Shown here in pieces: positions 1 through 8,241 of a stretch of 60,592 nt of DNA. Below the pieces are notes generated by a model. The model searched no databases. It saw only the letters and a program-made list of their open reading frames with translations, and was not told the DNA's origin. The position numbers were made by a program, and so were the translations under genes. The DNA comes from Flagellimonas abyssi (GTDB lineage: Bacteria; Bacteroidota; Bacteroidia; Flavobacteriales; Flavobacteriaceae): NCBI RefSeq assembly GCF_019457905.1, contig NZ_JAHZSV010000032.1:1-60592 (forward strand), written 5' to 3'. Position 1 is the stretch's first letter, and each line of letters starts with the position of its first letter.

Positions 1-116
1 CTGTCGTAAAACGCCTTGTATTGTTTTAGTACTTCTTCTCGCTCGGGAGTGCCCGGAGCGTAGCTTTTGACCGGCTCATTAATAGCGGTCGGAACATGAA
101 AAAATCCTTTTCCCAT
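1..116 (-). CDS. pruA: L-glutamate gamma-semialdehyde (1-pyrroline-5-carboxylate) dehydrogenase, N-terminus only
   Basis: Only the first 38 codons lie in the window; the gene continues past the left edge. Reading from the ATG at 114-116 gives MGKGFFHVPTAINEPV followed by KSYAPGTPEREEVLKQY. I recognise this as the conserved start of Bacteroidota P5C dehydrogenases, which oxidise glutamate semialdehyde to glutamate in proline catabolism. The N-terminal lead (GKGFF-VP--NEPV-SYAPG-PER) is distinctive, but the catalytic Cys/Glu region lies outside, so the assignment rests on this short segment. It is transcribed away from the rest of the window. Confidence 0.75.
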   Translation of the reverse strand, partial: MGKGFFHVPTAINEPVKSYAPGTPEREEVLKQYKAFYD

Positions 117-577
117 ACTTGATTAAATTAATTTTTAAATATTTATTTCACAGTTGTAGCAAAGTTACTAAAAGGGATATGCATTTTAAACTTTATCGAG
201 GGCCAATTGAAGGTCAAAGTCTTTATTTTTAGCGGAAAATCAGAGATGAAATGAATTTATTTTGTAATTTGTTGGTGTAATAAATTATGACAGTAAAAAC
301 CATTTAATTGATTGGCCTCAATTGGTTTTTTTCGGTCAGGGTAAATCGAAATCAAACTAAATATGACACTACAGAAAAACACCACCTAAGAATAGTCTTT
401 TACTTAGGGTATTCAAAATTTAAAAAATAAAGGTTTAGATATCATAATACTTATGTGTTGATGAATCATTACCTAGTGCTTTGTACCGCTGGATTGTATC
501 AATTTTGCAATGCACAGGTTCGGCAACTGGTAACTTGTGAAAATCTTAAAAAACCAACCAAAATTCAACCTTATCAA
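117..577. other. intergenic region between divergent pruA and the VPS10/BNR protein gene
   Basis: AT-rich region of about 460 bases separating two divergent genes, so it must hold both promoters. I see no further convincing ORF, hairpin or RNA gene. The in-frame extension upstream of the 578 ATG (from 455) has no signal-peptide character and is treated as untranslated leader. Confidence 0.5.
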
Positions 578-3500
578 ATGAAAAATCAATTTTTGATATT
601 GCTCTGTATGGCAATATTCTTTTCGTCCTATGGACAACGAAAAAAGCCGGACAGCGGTATAAATGAGCGGCTCTACGAGTCGATGGAATATAGAAATATT
701 GGACCCTTCCGTGGAGGAAGGGCAACAACGATAGAAGGTATTCCCGACGATATCTTCACCTATTACATGGGGGCCACTGGAGGGGGTGTATGGAAAACCG
801 AGGATGGTGGCGAAACTTGGGGGAATATCTCCGATGGTTATTTTAACACCACGGGAATCGGGGATATTACCGTAGCCCCATCAGACCATAATATTATTTA
901 TGTGGGAACAGGGGAATCGTGTATTCGTGGTGTAAAAACATCTCATGGAGATGGTATGTACAAATCCTTGGACGCGGGAAAAACGTGGGAACATATTGGC
1001 CTCAAAGAGACACGACACATTGGTGAAGTTTATGTTCATCCTACCAATCCGAACAAAGTTTATGTCGCGGCACAAGGTAATCCATGGGGAACGGATGAAC
1101 ATCGGGGATTGTACCTATCAGAAGATGGTGGGAAGTCCTGGGAAAAAATTCTATATGTTGATGATCATTCAGGAATCGTGGATATGACGGTTAGTGAATC
1201 CGACCCTAATTTTATGATGGTAACCTCTTGGGATTTTCAAAGAAAACCCTGGGTTGTGCAGAGTGGTGGCCCTGGAAGTAAGGTTTTCAAGACCACAGAT
1301 GGTGGTAAAACCTGGAAGGAAATCAACAAGGGTCTTCCAAAGCTCAAGGGAAAAATGGGCATCGATATTAGTCCGGTCAATCCAAACGTGGTATATATGG
1401 CCATTGAGGCAAAGGAGAGAGAAGGAGGGGTGTATCGCTCCAATGATGCAGGTGAAACATTTTCTCAAACCACTAATGATGCGACAACCTATGCCAGGGC
1501 ATGGTACTACATGCACATTATTGCGGACCCCAATGATGAAGACGAGCTGTGGGTAATGAACAGTCATGCCATGAAATCCATTGATGGCGGCAAAACCTTT
1601 ACCGGTAATCCGGGGAGCCATGTGGACCATCACGATATGTGGATCAACCCAAATAATAGTGCCATTATGGCCAATGCGAATGATGGAGGTGCTTCCATCA
1701 CCTATAACGGAGGTAAGACTTGGTCCACCATTATGAATCAACCCACAGGACAGTTTTACAGGGCAATAACCGATAATGGTTACCCCTACAGAGTGTATTC
1801 CGGCCAGCAGGACAACAGTACCATCGCGATAGATAGCCGAGTTATGGACAATGGTATAGGGGAAATGCACTGGGATATCATGCGTGCAGGGGAGTCCTCT
1901 ACCGTAGCTGTGGATCCAAACAACCCAAGATATGTATACTCCACCTATTTTGCCAGCAATTTTGTGGAATGGGACCGTGATATCGATAATACAAGAATGG
2001 TTCGCCCATACCCCGAAAGAATTAGTGGGGAACAACCAAAAAACCTAAAGTTAAGGGCCAATTGGAACGGACCGGTAATGGTGTCGCCACATAACCCTAA
2101 CGTAATTTATTACGGTTCGCAATATGTAATGAAGTCGACGGATAGGGGAGTTACATGGAAAACCATGAGTGAAGACCTTACCAGGAACAACAAGGACCAT
2201 CAAGGAAAAGGTGGTATTCCAATTTCCAACGAACAGATTACTGCCGAGAGCTATAACAATATTTTCAATATTGAAGAATCTCCGGTTGAGGAAGGGGTGG
2301 TCTGGGCAGGTTCAGATTGTGGTTTGGTACACGTAACCCAAGATGGTGGTGAAACATGGACCAATGTGACACCTAAAGGTTTGGAGGAAGGAATCATAAA
2401 TGTAGTGGAACCCTCCCCACACGATGCCGGCACAGCATATTTTGCCATGGCTGGATACAAAATGAACAATTTTACCCCACAGATATATAAAACTACCGAC
2501 TACGGGGCATCTTGGGAAAAAATTGTAACTGGGATTCCGGACAACACCTTTGCAAGGACGGTTCGTGAGGATCCGGATAGAAAAGGATTGTTGTACGCTG
2601 GTACGGAAACGGGAATGTTCGTTTCTTTTGATGATGGTAAACAATGGCATTCGCTACAGAACAATCTTCCAGAAGTACCCATTACTGATTTAAGGGTGCA
2701 GCGTAAAGATTTGGTAGTGACCACACAAGGTAGGGCCATCTGGATTTTGGATGATCTTACTCCCTTGCATCAAATTTCCGATGAAGTGGCAAAATCTGAT
2801 TACTTTTTGTACCAACCCAATGATACCCATGCGGAATTATCGATTGCCTATAGTTCCGATGGCAGTGGTCAAAACCCTCCAAAAGGAGTTCAAATCCATT
2901 ACGTGAACAACAAAGAAGTTTCTGCGGATACAAAAATGTCCTTGGAGATACTGGACAGCGAAGGCGAGGTAATCCATGCTGAATTCACCAATGTTGCAAG
3001 AACTGAATGTGATAGCCTGATTAAGCCACAATTAAAAAAGTCAATCGGAACACACCGATATAAGTGGAACATGCGGGAAGGAATGTTCGATTGCCTAACG
3101 GAGCTTTATACCACCAATCGAGATTTAAGTGCTTATGACGCCGCTCCCGGTGATTATAAAGTAAGATTGACCATCGGTGATGTTGTTATTACCCAAGATT
3201 TTGCCATCACTATTGACCCACGAATAAAGATGAGCGTCGATAATGTGGAAGAAGCATATGTGGAACGCGACGGAATTTTCAAATCGATTTATAGTGCAGG
3301 TACCGAAATGACCCAAGGGGTAAGGGACCTAAGAAAAGTAAAGCAACAGTTGAAATTTGTAATGGAAGAATCAGATTCACCGGAATTAAATGCCAAAGGA
3401 AAACTGCTTGAAGAGCGTATAGATGATTGGATAGCAAAAATCTTGCAGAAAGAAATGCGAACCTATCAAAGTAATTATATGTTCGAGGCCAGATTGTTGA

Positions 3501-3697
3501 TCAAATACAAAGACTTTTTAAACCGTATTGGGAAAGGAAATCTACCGGTTACCCAAGGGGTTAGAGAGGTGACCAAGGATTATCTTGATCAATGGAACAA
3601 ATTAAAAACCGATTTACAATTCATAAAGAGCAAAGAAATTACTGAATTCAACCAGCTTATTGTGAATACGAAGCTACCCCAGATTTACACCCCTTAA
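578..3697 (+). CDS. secreted VPS10 / BNR-repeat beta-propeller protein (sialidase-fold, non-enzymatic annotation)
   Basis: A protein of 1039 residues from the ATG at 578. An upstream in-frame start at 455 would bury the signal peptide (MKNQFLILLCMAIFFSSYGQ), so 578 is preferred. After the signal, many BNR/Asp-box repeats are visible, for example KTEDGGETW, KSLDAGKTW, SEDGGKSW, KTTDGGKTW, VTQDGGETW and KTTDYGASW. This gives the multi-bladed propeller of the VPS10/sortilin or xyloglucanase-like 'WD40/YVTN/BNR-like' family. The last 250 residues are a non-repeat domain rich in charged helices. Such proteins are common in Flavobacteria and often annotated as glycosyl hydrolase, but I see no catalytic signature. 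It is followed by a clear terminator, so it appears monocistronic. The function is unknown; periplasmic or cell-surface location is inferred. Confidence 0.8.
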   Translation: MKNQFLILLCMAIFFSSYGQRKKPDSGINERLYESMEYRNIGPFRGGRATTIEGIPDDIFTYYMGATGGGVWKTEDGGETWGNISDGYFNTTGIGDITVAPSDHNIIYVGTGESCIRGVKTSHGDGMYKSLDAGKTWEHIGLKETRHIGEVYVHPTNPNKVYVAAQGNPWGTDEHRGLYLSEDGGKSWEKILYVDDHSGIVDMTVSESDPNFMMVTSWDFQRKPWVVQSGGPGSKVFKTTDGGKTWKEINKGLPKLKGKMGIDISPVNPNVVYMAIEAKEREGGVYRSNDAGETFSQTTNDATTYARAWYYMHIIADPNDEDELWVMNSHAMKSIDGGKTFTGNPGSHVDHHDMWINPNNSAIMANANDGGASITYNGGKTWSTIMNQPTGQFYRAITDNGYPYRVYSGQQDNSTIAIDSRVMDNGIGEMHWDIMRAGESSTVAVDPNNPRYVYSTYFASNFVEWDRDIDNTRMVRPYPERISGEQPKNLKLRANWNGPVMVSPHNPNVIYYGSQYVMKSTDRGVTWKTMSEDLTRNNKDHQGKGGIPISNEQITAESYNNIFNIEESPVEEGVVWAGSDCGLVHVTQDGGETWTNVTPKGLEEGIINVVEPSPHDAGTAYFAMAGYKMNNFTPQIYKTTDYGASWEKIVTGIPDNTFARTVREDPDRKGLLYAGTETGMFVSFDDGKQWHSLQNNLPEVPITDLRVQRKDLVVTTQGRAIWILDDLTPLHQISDEVAKSDYFLYQPNDTHAELSIAYSSDGSGQNPPKGVQIHYVNNKEVSADTKMSLEILDSEGEVIHAEFTNVARTECDSLIKPQLKKSIGTHRYKWNMREGMFDCLTELYTTNRDLSAYDAAPGDYKVRLTIGDVVITQDFAITIDPRIKMSVDNVEEAYVERDGIFKSIYSAGTEMTQGVRDLRKVKQQLKFVMEESDSPELNAKGKLLEERIDDWIAKILQKEMRTYQSNYMFEARLLIKYKDFLNRIGKGNLPVTQGVREVTKDYLDQWNKLKTDLQFIKSKEITEFNQLIVNTKLPQIYTP

Positions 3698-3730
3698 TCA
3701 TTTTTTGCTTCATAGTTGTGTGTTTAGTAG

Positions 3731-3760
3731 AGAAGGCCCTTTTGTTGGGCCTTCTTTTTT
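3731..3760 (+). terminator. Rho-independent terminator after the VPS10/BNR gene
   Basis: Perfect 9-bp stem AGAAGGCCC / GGGCCTTCT with a 7-base loop, directly followed by a run of T. It lies 34 bases after the stop codon at 3697. Confidence 0.85.
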
Positions 3761-3853
3761 GTTTTGTATACATTCTGGTGATTGGTTGGGATAAAATGGA
3801 ATGTTTTGGTGAGGTTATTAAACCAGTTTAAGTGAAATCTGTTGCGATAACCG

Positions 3854-3861
3854 TAATTTTG
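3854..3861 (+). promoter_or_regulatory. candidate Bacteroidota -7 box (TAATTTTG) of the NADH dehydrogenase gene
   Basis: Exact match to the TAnnTTTG consensus, ending 16 bases before the ATG of the NDH-2 gene and downstream of the terminator at 3731-3760. A clean -33 TTG is not obvious, so this is a positional assignment. Confidence 0.45.
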
Positions 3862-3877
3862 AATAAAAGGCATTGGA

Positions 3878-5149
3878 ATGAAAAATAAGCAAAAAGTTGT
3901 AGTCGTAGGAGGTGGGTTTGCCGGATTGGAATTTATTAGAAAGTTGGGCAACTCAAAAATATACGACGTTGTTTTGGTGGATGTGAACAACTATAATTTT
4001 TTTCCTCCATTGATTTATCAAGTATCAACAGGTTTCATGGAACCTTCAGCAATAAGTTATCCCTTTCGGAGAATCCTTCGAGATAAAAAAAGTGTGCGTT
4101 TTCGATTGGGCAGTTTGGAAAAAGTGGTGCCTTTGGAGAACAAAATAATCTTGAGCAATGGCGAGTTGCATTATGATATTCTGGTGATGGCCACAGGAGC
4201 GGAAAGCAATTTCTTTGGAAACAAGAATATCGAAAAATATAGTCTTCCTATGAAGACCATTAGCGATGCATTATCCTTACGGAATACAATCTTGACTCGG
4301 TTAGATCGTGCCACCCGTTTGCAGAAAGCAGAGGAACGTAAACGATTGTTGACCTTTGTAATTGCCGGTGCAGGCCCTACTGGTGTTGAGTTATCTGGAA
4401 TTTTGGCTGAAATGAGCTCTTCAATCCTAAAAAAAGACTATCCTGAACTAGATTGGGAAGATCTAGGAGGTATTTATTTGATCGATGGTCAAAAAGCAGT
4501 GTTGTCGGCCATGTCCACCAAATCACAGAAATACACGCACAAAAAGCTTGAGCAATATGGAGTTAAAATTAAATTGAACACCTTCGTAAAAGACTTTGAC
4601 AATGAAAAAGTATTGTTGTCCGACGATACAGAAATCTTTACCAAGAACCTGATTTGGGCCGCAGGAGTCTCCGCAAAGACTTTTGAAGGATTCCACAAAG
4701 AAAGCTATGGCAAAGGCAATCGTTTAAAAACAAATGGGTACAATCTGGTTGAGGGATATACAAACGTTTATGCTTTGGGAGATTGTGCGCTAGTATTGGG
4801 CGACGAGACATTTCCCAATGGACATCCGCAATTGGCGCAACCAGCAATACAACAGGCCGAAAACTTGGCCAAGAACTTGGAAAGGAAAGATGGGAGTTGG
4901 CAGAATTTCACCTATAAGGACAAAGGGTCTTTGGCCATTATAGGCAGGAACAAGGCCGTTTTGGATATTCCCGGGCAAAATTATTCTGTTAAGGGATTTT
5001 TGGCTTGGCTTATTTGGATATTTGTCCATATCATGGGCTTGGTCAATTTTAAGAACCGAATGCGTGCGTTTGTTGACTGGATCGGATATTATATTCACAG
5101 GGATCAATACTTCAGAATGATCATTAAACCTAAGGAGCGGGAAGTCTAA
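3878..5149 (+). CDS. ndh: type II NADH:quinone oxidoreductase (NDH-2), FAD-dependent
   Basis: A 423-residue flavoprotein. An N-terminal FAD-binding Rossmann motif VVVVGGGFAGLEF spans residues 8-20, a second dinucleotide (NADH) motif FVIAGAGPTGVELSG lies near residue 160, and the FAD-closing ALGDCA motif is near residue 300, followed by the HPQLAQPAIQQA quinone-site helix typical of NDH-2. The last 60 residues contain a hydrophobic amphipathic segment (LAWLIWIFVHIMGLVNF) expected to anchor it to the inner face of the cytoplasmic membrane. It oxidises NADH and reduces menaquinone without proton pumping. The length and motif order match the family. The terminator upstream and about 190 bases downstream suggest a single-gene unit. 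Confidence 0.88.
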   Translation: MKNKQKVVVVGGGFAGLEFIRKLGNSKIYDVVLVDVNNYNFFPPLIYQVSTGFMEPSAISYPFRRILRDKKSVRFRLGSLEKVVPLENKIILSNGELHYDILVMATGAESNFFGNKNIEKYSLPMKTISDALSLRNTILTRLDRATRLQKAEERKRLLTFVIAGAGPTGVELSGILAEMSSSILKKDYPELDWEDLGGIYLIDGQKAVLSAMSTKSQKYTHKKLEQYGVKIKLNTFVKDFDNEKVLLSDDTEIFTKNLIWAAGVSAKTFEGFHKESYGKGNRLKTNGYNLVEGYTNVYALGDCALVLGDETFPNGHPQLAQPAIQQAENLAKNLERKDGSWQNFTYKDKGSLAIIGRNKAVLDIPGQNYSVKGFLAWLIWIFVHIMGLVNFKNRMRAFVDWIGYYIHRDQYFRMIIKPKEREV

Positions 5150-5343
5150 AAGCTTCATAGAAGCTGAAATGCTTCTGTTTCGCGACCAAGTAAAAGGATC
5201 TTTTAAATAAAGGATTTTCATTGTTTCCGTGACAGTATCGGTGTTTGGAGTAGTATTTCGGTCAAAACTTTAACCGAACGAACCAAACTTATCGAAAGAA
5301 CAATCTTAAATTTATGTGTAAAGTACTTCAAATAAAAGTTCAC

Positions 5344-6654
5344 ATGAAAAATGTTCTAAAAGTTACGATATGGTCTATAGTTTTTGTTTTGATGTTGGGA
5401 ATGCAGCAATCCTGTGGTTTGGATGATGGGACGGACCCAACTATAGAGGGGCCTGAAGGTTCTGAACAGGGAAATGATGATGACGATGGTGATGATGAGG
5501 AGCCGGAAGCTCCAGAGGAAGCCCTGGACCCTGTAGAAACAAATGAGCCGAACACGGATTATTCACCGGCCTTCGAAGGACAAACAAGAATAAATGGTGT
5601 TCAAACGGAAACAGCATATACCACCACCGTTTTTGCCACAGGGTTATCCAGCCCTTGGGGTATGGCGCATCTTCCGGATGGTAGAATTTTAGTGACCGAA
5701 AAAGCAGGTGTCATGAAGTTGGTGTCCACTTCTGGAACAGTGAGCGGCCCGATTACCGGTGTTCCTGCCGTGAACAGTTCGGGTCAGGGTGGTCTCTTGG
5801 ATGTAGCCGTAGACCCAAATTTTGAAGAAAACAAAATGGTATACTGGTCATTTTCGCAAGATGGTCCCGATGGTACCGCAACCGCCGTAGCTAAGGGAAG
5901 ATTGTCGGATAGCGAGGATGAACTGGAGAATGTCGAAGTCATCTACACGGCGATTCCCGAATTTAACAGTACCGCCCATTACGGTTCTCGTTTGGCGTGG
6001 GACGGACAAGGAAATTTGTTCGTAAGCACCGGCGACAGGTCAAGTACGGTCACTAGACCAGAAGCACAAGAATTGGATGCTGCATTGGGCAAGGTATTGC
6101 GAATTACTACCGATGGTGATTCTGTGGCAGACAATCCGTATGTGGGCGAAATAGGGATATTGCCGGAAATTTATTCCTACGGACACCGCAATGTGCAAGG
6201 TCTGGCTATTCATCCGGTAACAGGAGATCTTTGGGAATCCGAGCTCGGACCAAGAGGAGGGGATGAGATTAATCTCATTAAATCTGGAGCTGATTATGGT
6301 TGGCCAACAATTTCTTATGGATTGGAATATAGCGGAGCGGCCATTGGCTCCGGAATCACTCAGCAAAATGGAATGGAACAGCCTGTCTACTATTGGGACC
6401 CAGTGGTATCACCAAGCGGAATGGATTTTTATTCCGGTAATGCTGTTCCAGAATGGACGAACAACTTGTTTTTGGCGGCTCTTAGTGGTCAACACATCGT
6501 AAGGTTGGTCATAGAAGAAAATGTTGTGGTCGGTGAAGAGCGATTGTTGGTAGACGAGGGTGAACGGTTTAGAGATGTTCTTGACGGTCCTGACGGTGCA
6601 CTTTATGCATTAACGGATGGAGATAATGCAGTGATTTACCGCATAGGTCTCTGA
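5344..6654 (+). CDS. lipoprotein PQQ-dependent sugar dehydrogenase (soluble aldose/GDH-B type)
   Basis: The ATG at 5344 gives a lipoprotein signal ending MQQSC (about residue 22), then an Asp/Glu-rich linker (residues 25-65) and a six-bladed propeller domain. Characteristic motifs of the glucose/sorbosone dehydrogenase fold are present: ATGLSSPWGMAHLPDGR, HYGSRLAWDGQGNLFVSTGD, YGHRNVQGLAIHP, the acidic ESELGPRGGDEIN block, YGWP and SPSGMDFYSG. The family oxidises aldoses with pyrroloquinoline quinone in the periplasm or on the cell surface. An upstream in-frame start at 5314 would disrupt the signal peptide. No PQQ biosynthesis gene is in the window, so cofactor supply is unknown. Some homologues are annotated simply as sugar dehydrogenases without proven activity. 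Confidence 0.82.
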   Translation: MKNVLKVTIWSIVFVLMLGMQQSCGLDDGTDPTIEGPEGSEQGNDDDDGDDEEPEAPEEALDPVETNEPNTDYSPAFEGQTRINGVQTETAYTTTVFATGLSSPWGMAHLPDGRILVTEKAGVMKLVSTSGTVSGPITGVPAVNSSGQGGLLDVAVDPNFEENKMVYWSFSQDGPDGTATAVAKGRLSDSEDELENVEVIYTAIPEFNSTAHYGSRLAWDGQGNLFVSTGDRSSTVTRPEAQELDAALGKVLRITTDGDSVADNPYVGEIGILPEIYSYGHRNVQGLAIHPVTGDLWESELGPRGGDEINLIKSGADYGWPTISYGLEYSGAAIGSGITQQNGMEQPVYYWDPVVSPSGMDFYSGNAVPEWTNNLFLAALSGQHIVRLVIEENVVVGEERLLVDEGERFRDVLDGPDGALYALTDGDNAVIYRIGL

Positions 6655-6695
6655 TAAAAAATTGAAGAAAATAAATTGTAAAAAGAAAAGATAAA

Positions 6696-7355
6696 ATGAA
6701 AGTAATTATTATAGGAGCAAACGGGAAAGTAGGAAGATTGATAGCGCAAAAAATGAGCGCATCCGATGAATTTGAACCCACCGCTCTTATCCGAAAGAAA
6801 GAACAGAAAGCATATTTCGATTCCATAAGAGTTCCTGTGGTTGTTGAGAGTATAGAAAACTCTGAAGAAAATATAGGAGACGCCATAAGGGGTTTTGATG
6901 CCGTGGTTTTTTCCGCTGGTTCAGGCGGTGCCACAGGAGCGGATAAAACCATAGAAGTAGACTTGTTTGGTGCAGTAAAAACAATAGAAGCTGCCAAAAA
7001 GAATAGCATTTCACGTTTTGTTATGGTAAGTGCCGCACTTTCTGATGACCCTTCAAGCTGGAACTCGGAAGGTATGAAACCCTATTACATTGCCAAACAT
7101 ATGGCAGATAAGGAATTGAAGCGAAGCGGTCTGGACTATACCATTCTTCGTCCGGTATCGTTAACGGATGATGGGGATGCGGGGAAAATAACCATTCAAT
7201 CCGATCCCCATCAACTCAATAAGGAAATTCCGAGGGCTGCCGTAGCGGAAACGGTTCTTAAGGTTCTTCCTAACGAAAACACCCATTCAAAAATTCTAGA
7301 AATGAGCGAGGGCTCTTCAGAAATTGGGGAAGCAATAGCAGAATTTGTTGCCTAG
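6696..7355 (+). CDS. atypical short-chain dehydrogenase / NAD(P)H-binding protein (YwnB/HSCARG-like)
   Basis: A 219-residue protein starting MKVIIIGANGKVGRLIA, the Gly-rich nucleotide-binding loop GxxGxxG of atypical SDRs. SAGSGGATGADKT and VMVSAALSDDP follow in the middle, and the YYIAKHMADKELKRSGLDYT segment carries the usual Tyr-x3-Lys-like helix and a TILRP strand end. Length and motif order fit the NAD(P)H-binding family PF13460 (YwnB/ SDR_a5). It begins 41 bases after the sugar dehydrogenase stop on the same strand and could be cotranscribed. The substrate cannot be told from sequence; family members are often redox-sensing or epimerase-like. Confidence 0.8.
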   Translation: MKVIIIGANGKVGRLIAQKMSASDEFEPTALIRKKEQKAYFDSIRVPVVVESIENSEENIGDAIRGFDAVVFSAGSGGATGADKTIEVDLFGAVKTIEAAKKNSISRFVMVSAALSDDPSSWNSEGMKPYYIAKHMADKELKRSGLDYTILRPVSLTDDGDAGKITIQSDPHQLNKEIPRAAVAETVLKVLPNENTHSKILEMSEGSSEIGEAIAEFVA

Positions 7356-7491
7356 ACAATCCGTATGAATCATCGCGCCCCCTGTTGATTCGAGGTTTGA
7401 TGCTCCTAACTTTTGATTGGATATTAATGAAGCTTTTTAATCGAGGGAGGACATACCCATTGAACTTTGATTTGGGAATACCGGTCCCCGA

Positions 7492-8235
7492 TCATGTAAG
7501 CCTTTTGAGCAGTTCCTCTTTACGCCTTATGGCCACTTCTATTTGGCTACCATCAGCAAGGGTAATGTGCCCCCCTTTTCCCTTGCTGTAGGACTCTACA
7601 AATTTCAAGTTCACCAAATGTGATTTATGGACTCTGAAAAAGTCAGCGCCTTCAAGCAGTGTTTCAAAAAATTTTATGGTTTTGGAGGCGGTTATTTTTT
7701 TTCCAGCCACTGTGTGTATATGCGTGTAGTTGACATCCGATTGAAGCCGAATGATGTCCTTTGCATCTACCATCGTATATCCATCAACAGTTGGAATGGC
7801 AATTCTTTTGGATGTTTCGTTACCCTCCCTAAAATTATGGAATAGGATATCTATTTTTTTTGACGTCTCCTTTAAGTCTCTCTGTTGCCTTAGTTTTTGA
7901 AGGGAACGTTTTAAGTCATCTTTATCTACAGGCTTTAAAAGATAATCGAGGGCAGAGAATTTAAAGGCTTTTAGGGCATAACTATCATAGGAGGTGGTAA
8001 AGATGATTTCAAAATCGATTTTTTTTATTGATGCCAAAAGATCAAAACCAGTCCGGTTTCCCAGTTGAACATCGAGAAAAAGGATATCAGGAGAATTTTC
8101 TGCAATAATTTTCCGTGCGTTTTCAACAGTTTTGCAACAAGCAATTATTTCGATATCGGGCGCTTCGGCCCCCAACTGTTTTTGTAAACGGTTGATGCAA
8201 TGTTGCTCATCATCCACAATAATGGCCTCTAACAT
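7492..8235 (-). CDS. LytTR-family response regulator
   Basis: A 247-residue regulator. The N-terminal receiver domain starts MLEAIIVDDEQHCINRL, with acidic pocket DD at residues 8-9, phospho-acceptor Asp in DILFLDVQLG near residue 56, and conserved Lys in LLKPVDKDDL. The C-terminal LytTR DNA-binding domain occupies about residues 145-245 (TVDGYTMVDAKDIIRLQSD, YTHIHT, FFRVHKSHLVN). Six bases separate its start from the stop of the upstream TPR sensor kinase, so both form one operon and a two-component pair. LytTR proteins bind direct repeats near promoters; the adjacent divergent paralogue cluster at 10.2 kb is a natural candidate target, but that is inference. Confidence 0.9.
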   Translation of the reverse strand: MLEAIIVDDEQHCINRLQKQLGAEAPDIEIIACCKTVENARKIIAENSPDILFLDVQLGNRTGFDLLASIKKIDFEIIFTTSYDSYALKAFKFSALDYLLKPVDKDDLKRSLQKLRQQRDLKETSKKIDILFHNFREGNETSKRIAIPTVDGYTMVDAKDIIRLQSDVNYTHIHTVAGKKITASKTIKFFETLLEGADFFRVHKSHLVNLKFVESYSKGKGGHITLADGSQIEVAIRRKEELLKRLT

Positions 8236-8241
8236 ATCTTT

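Noticed and set aside
455..577. 41-codon N-terminal extension of the VPS10/BNR protein
   Set aside because: The signal peptide begins at 578; the extension has no conservation features that I can see and would place the signal internally.
1169..2035. 288-codon minus-strand frame inside the VPS10/BNR gene
   Set aside because: It is a shadow of the real plus-strand gene. It has no domain character, and the plus-strand frame has clear repeats and a signal peptide.
578..3697. Sialidase or other glycoside hydrolase assignment
   Set aside because: Asp-box repeats alone show a propeller fold; the Arg triad and other catalytic residues of sialidases are not evident.
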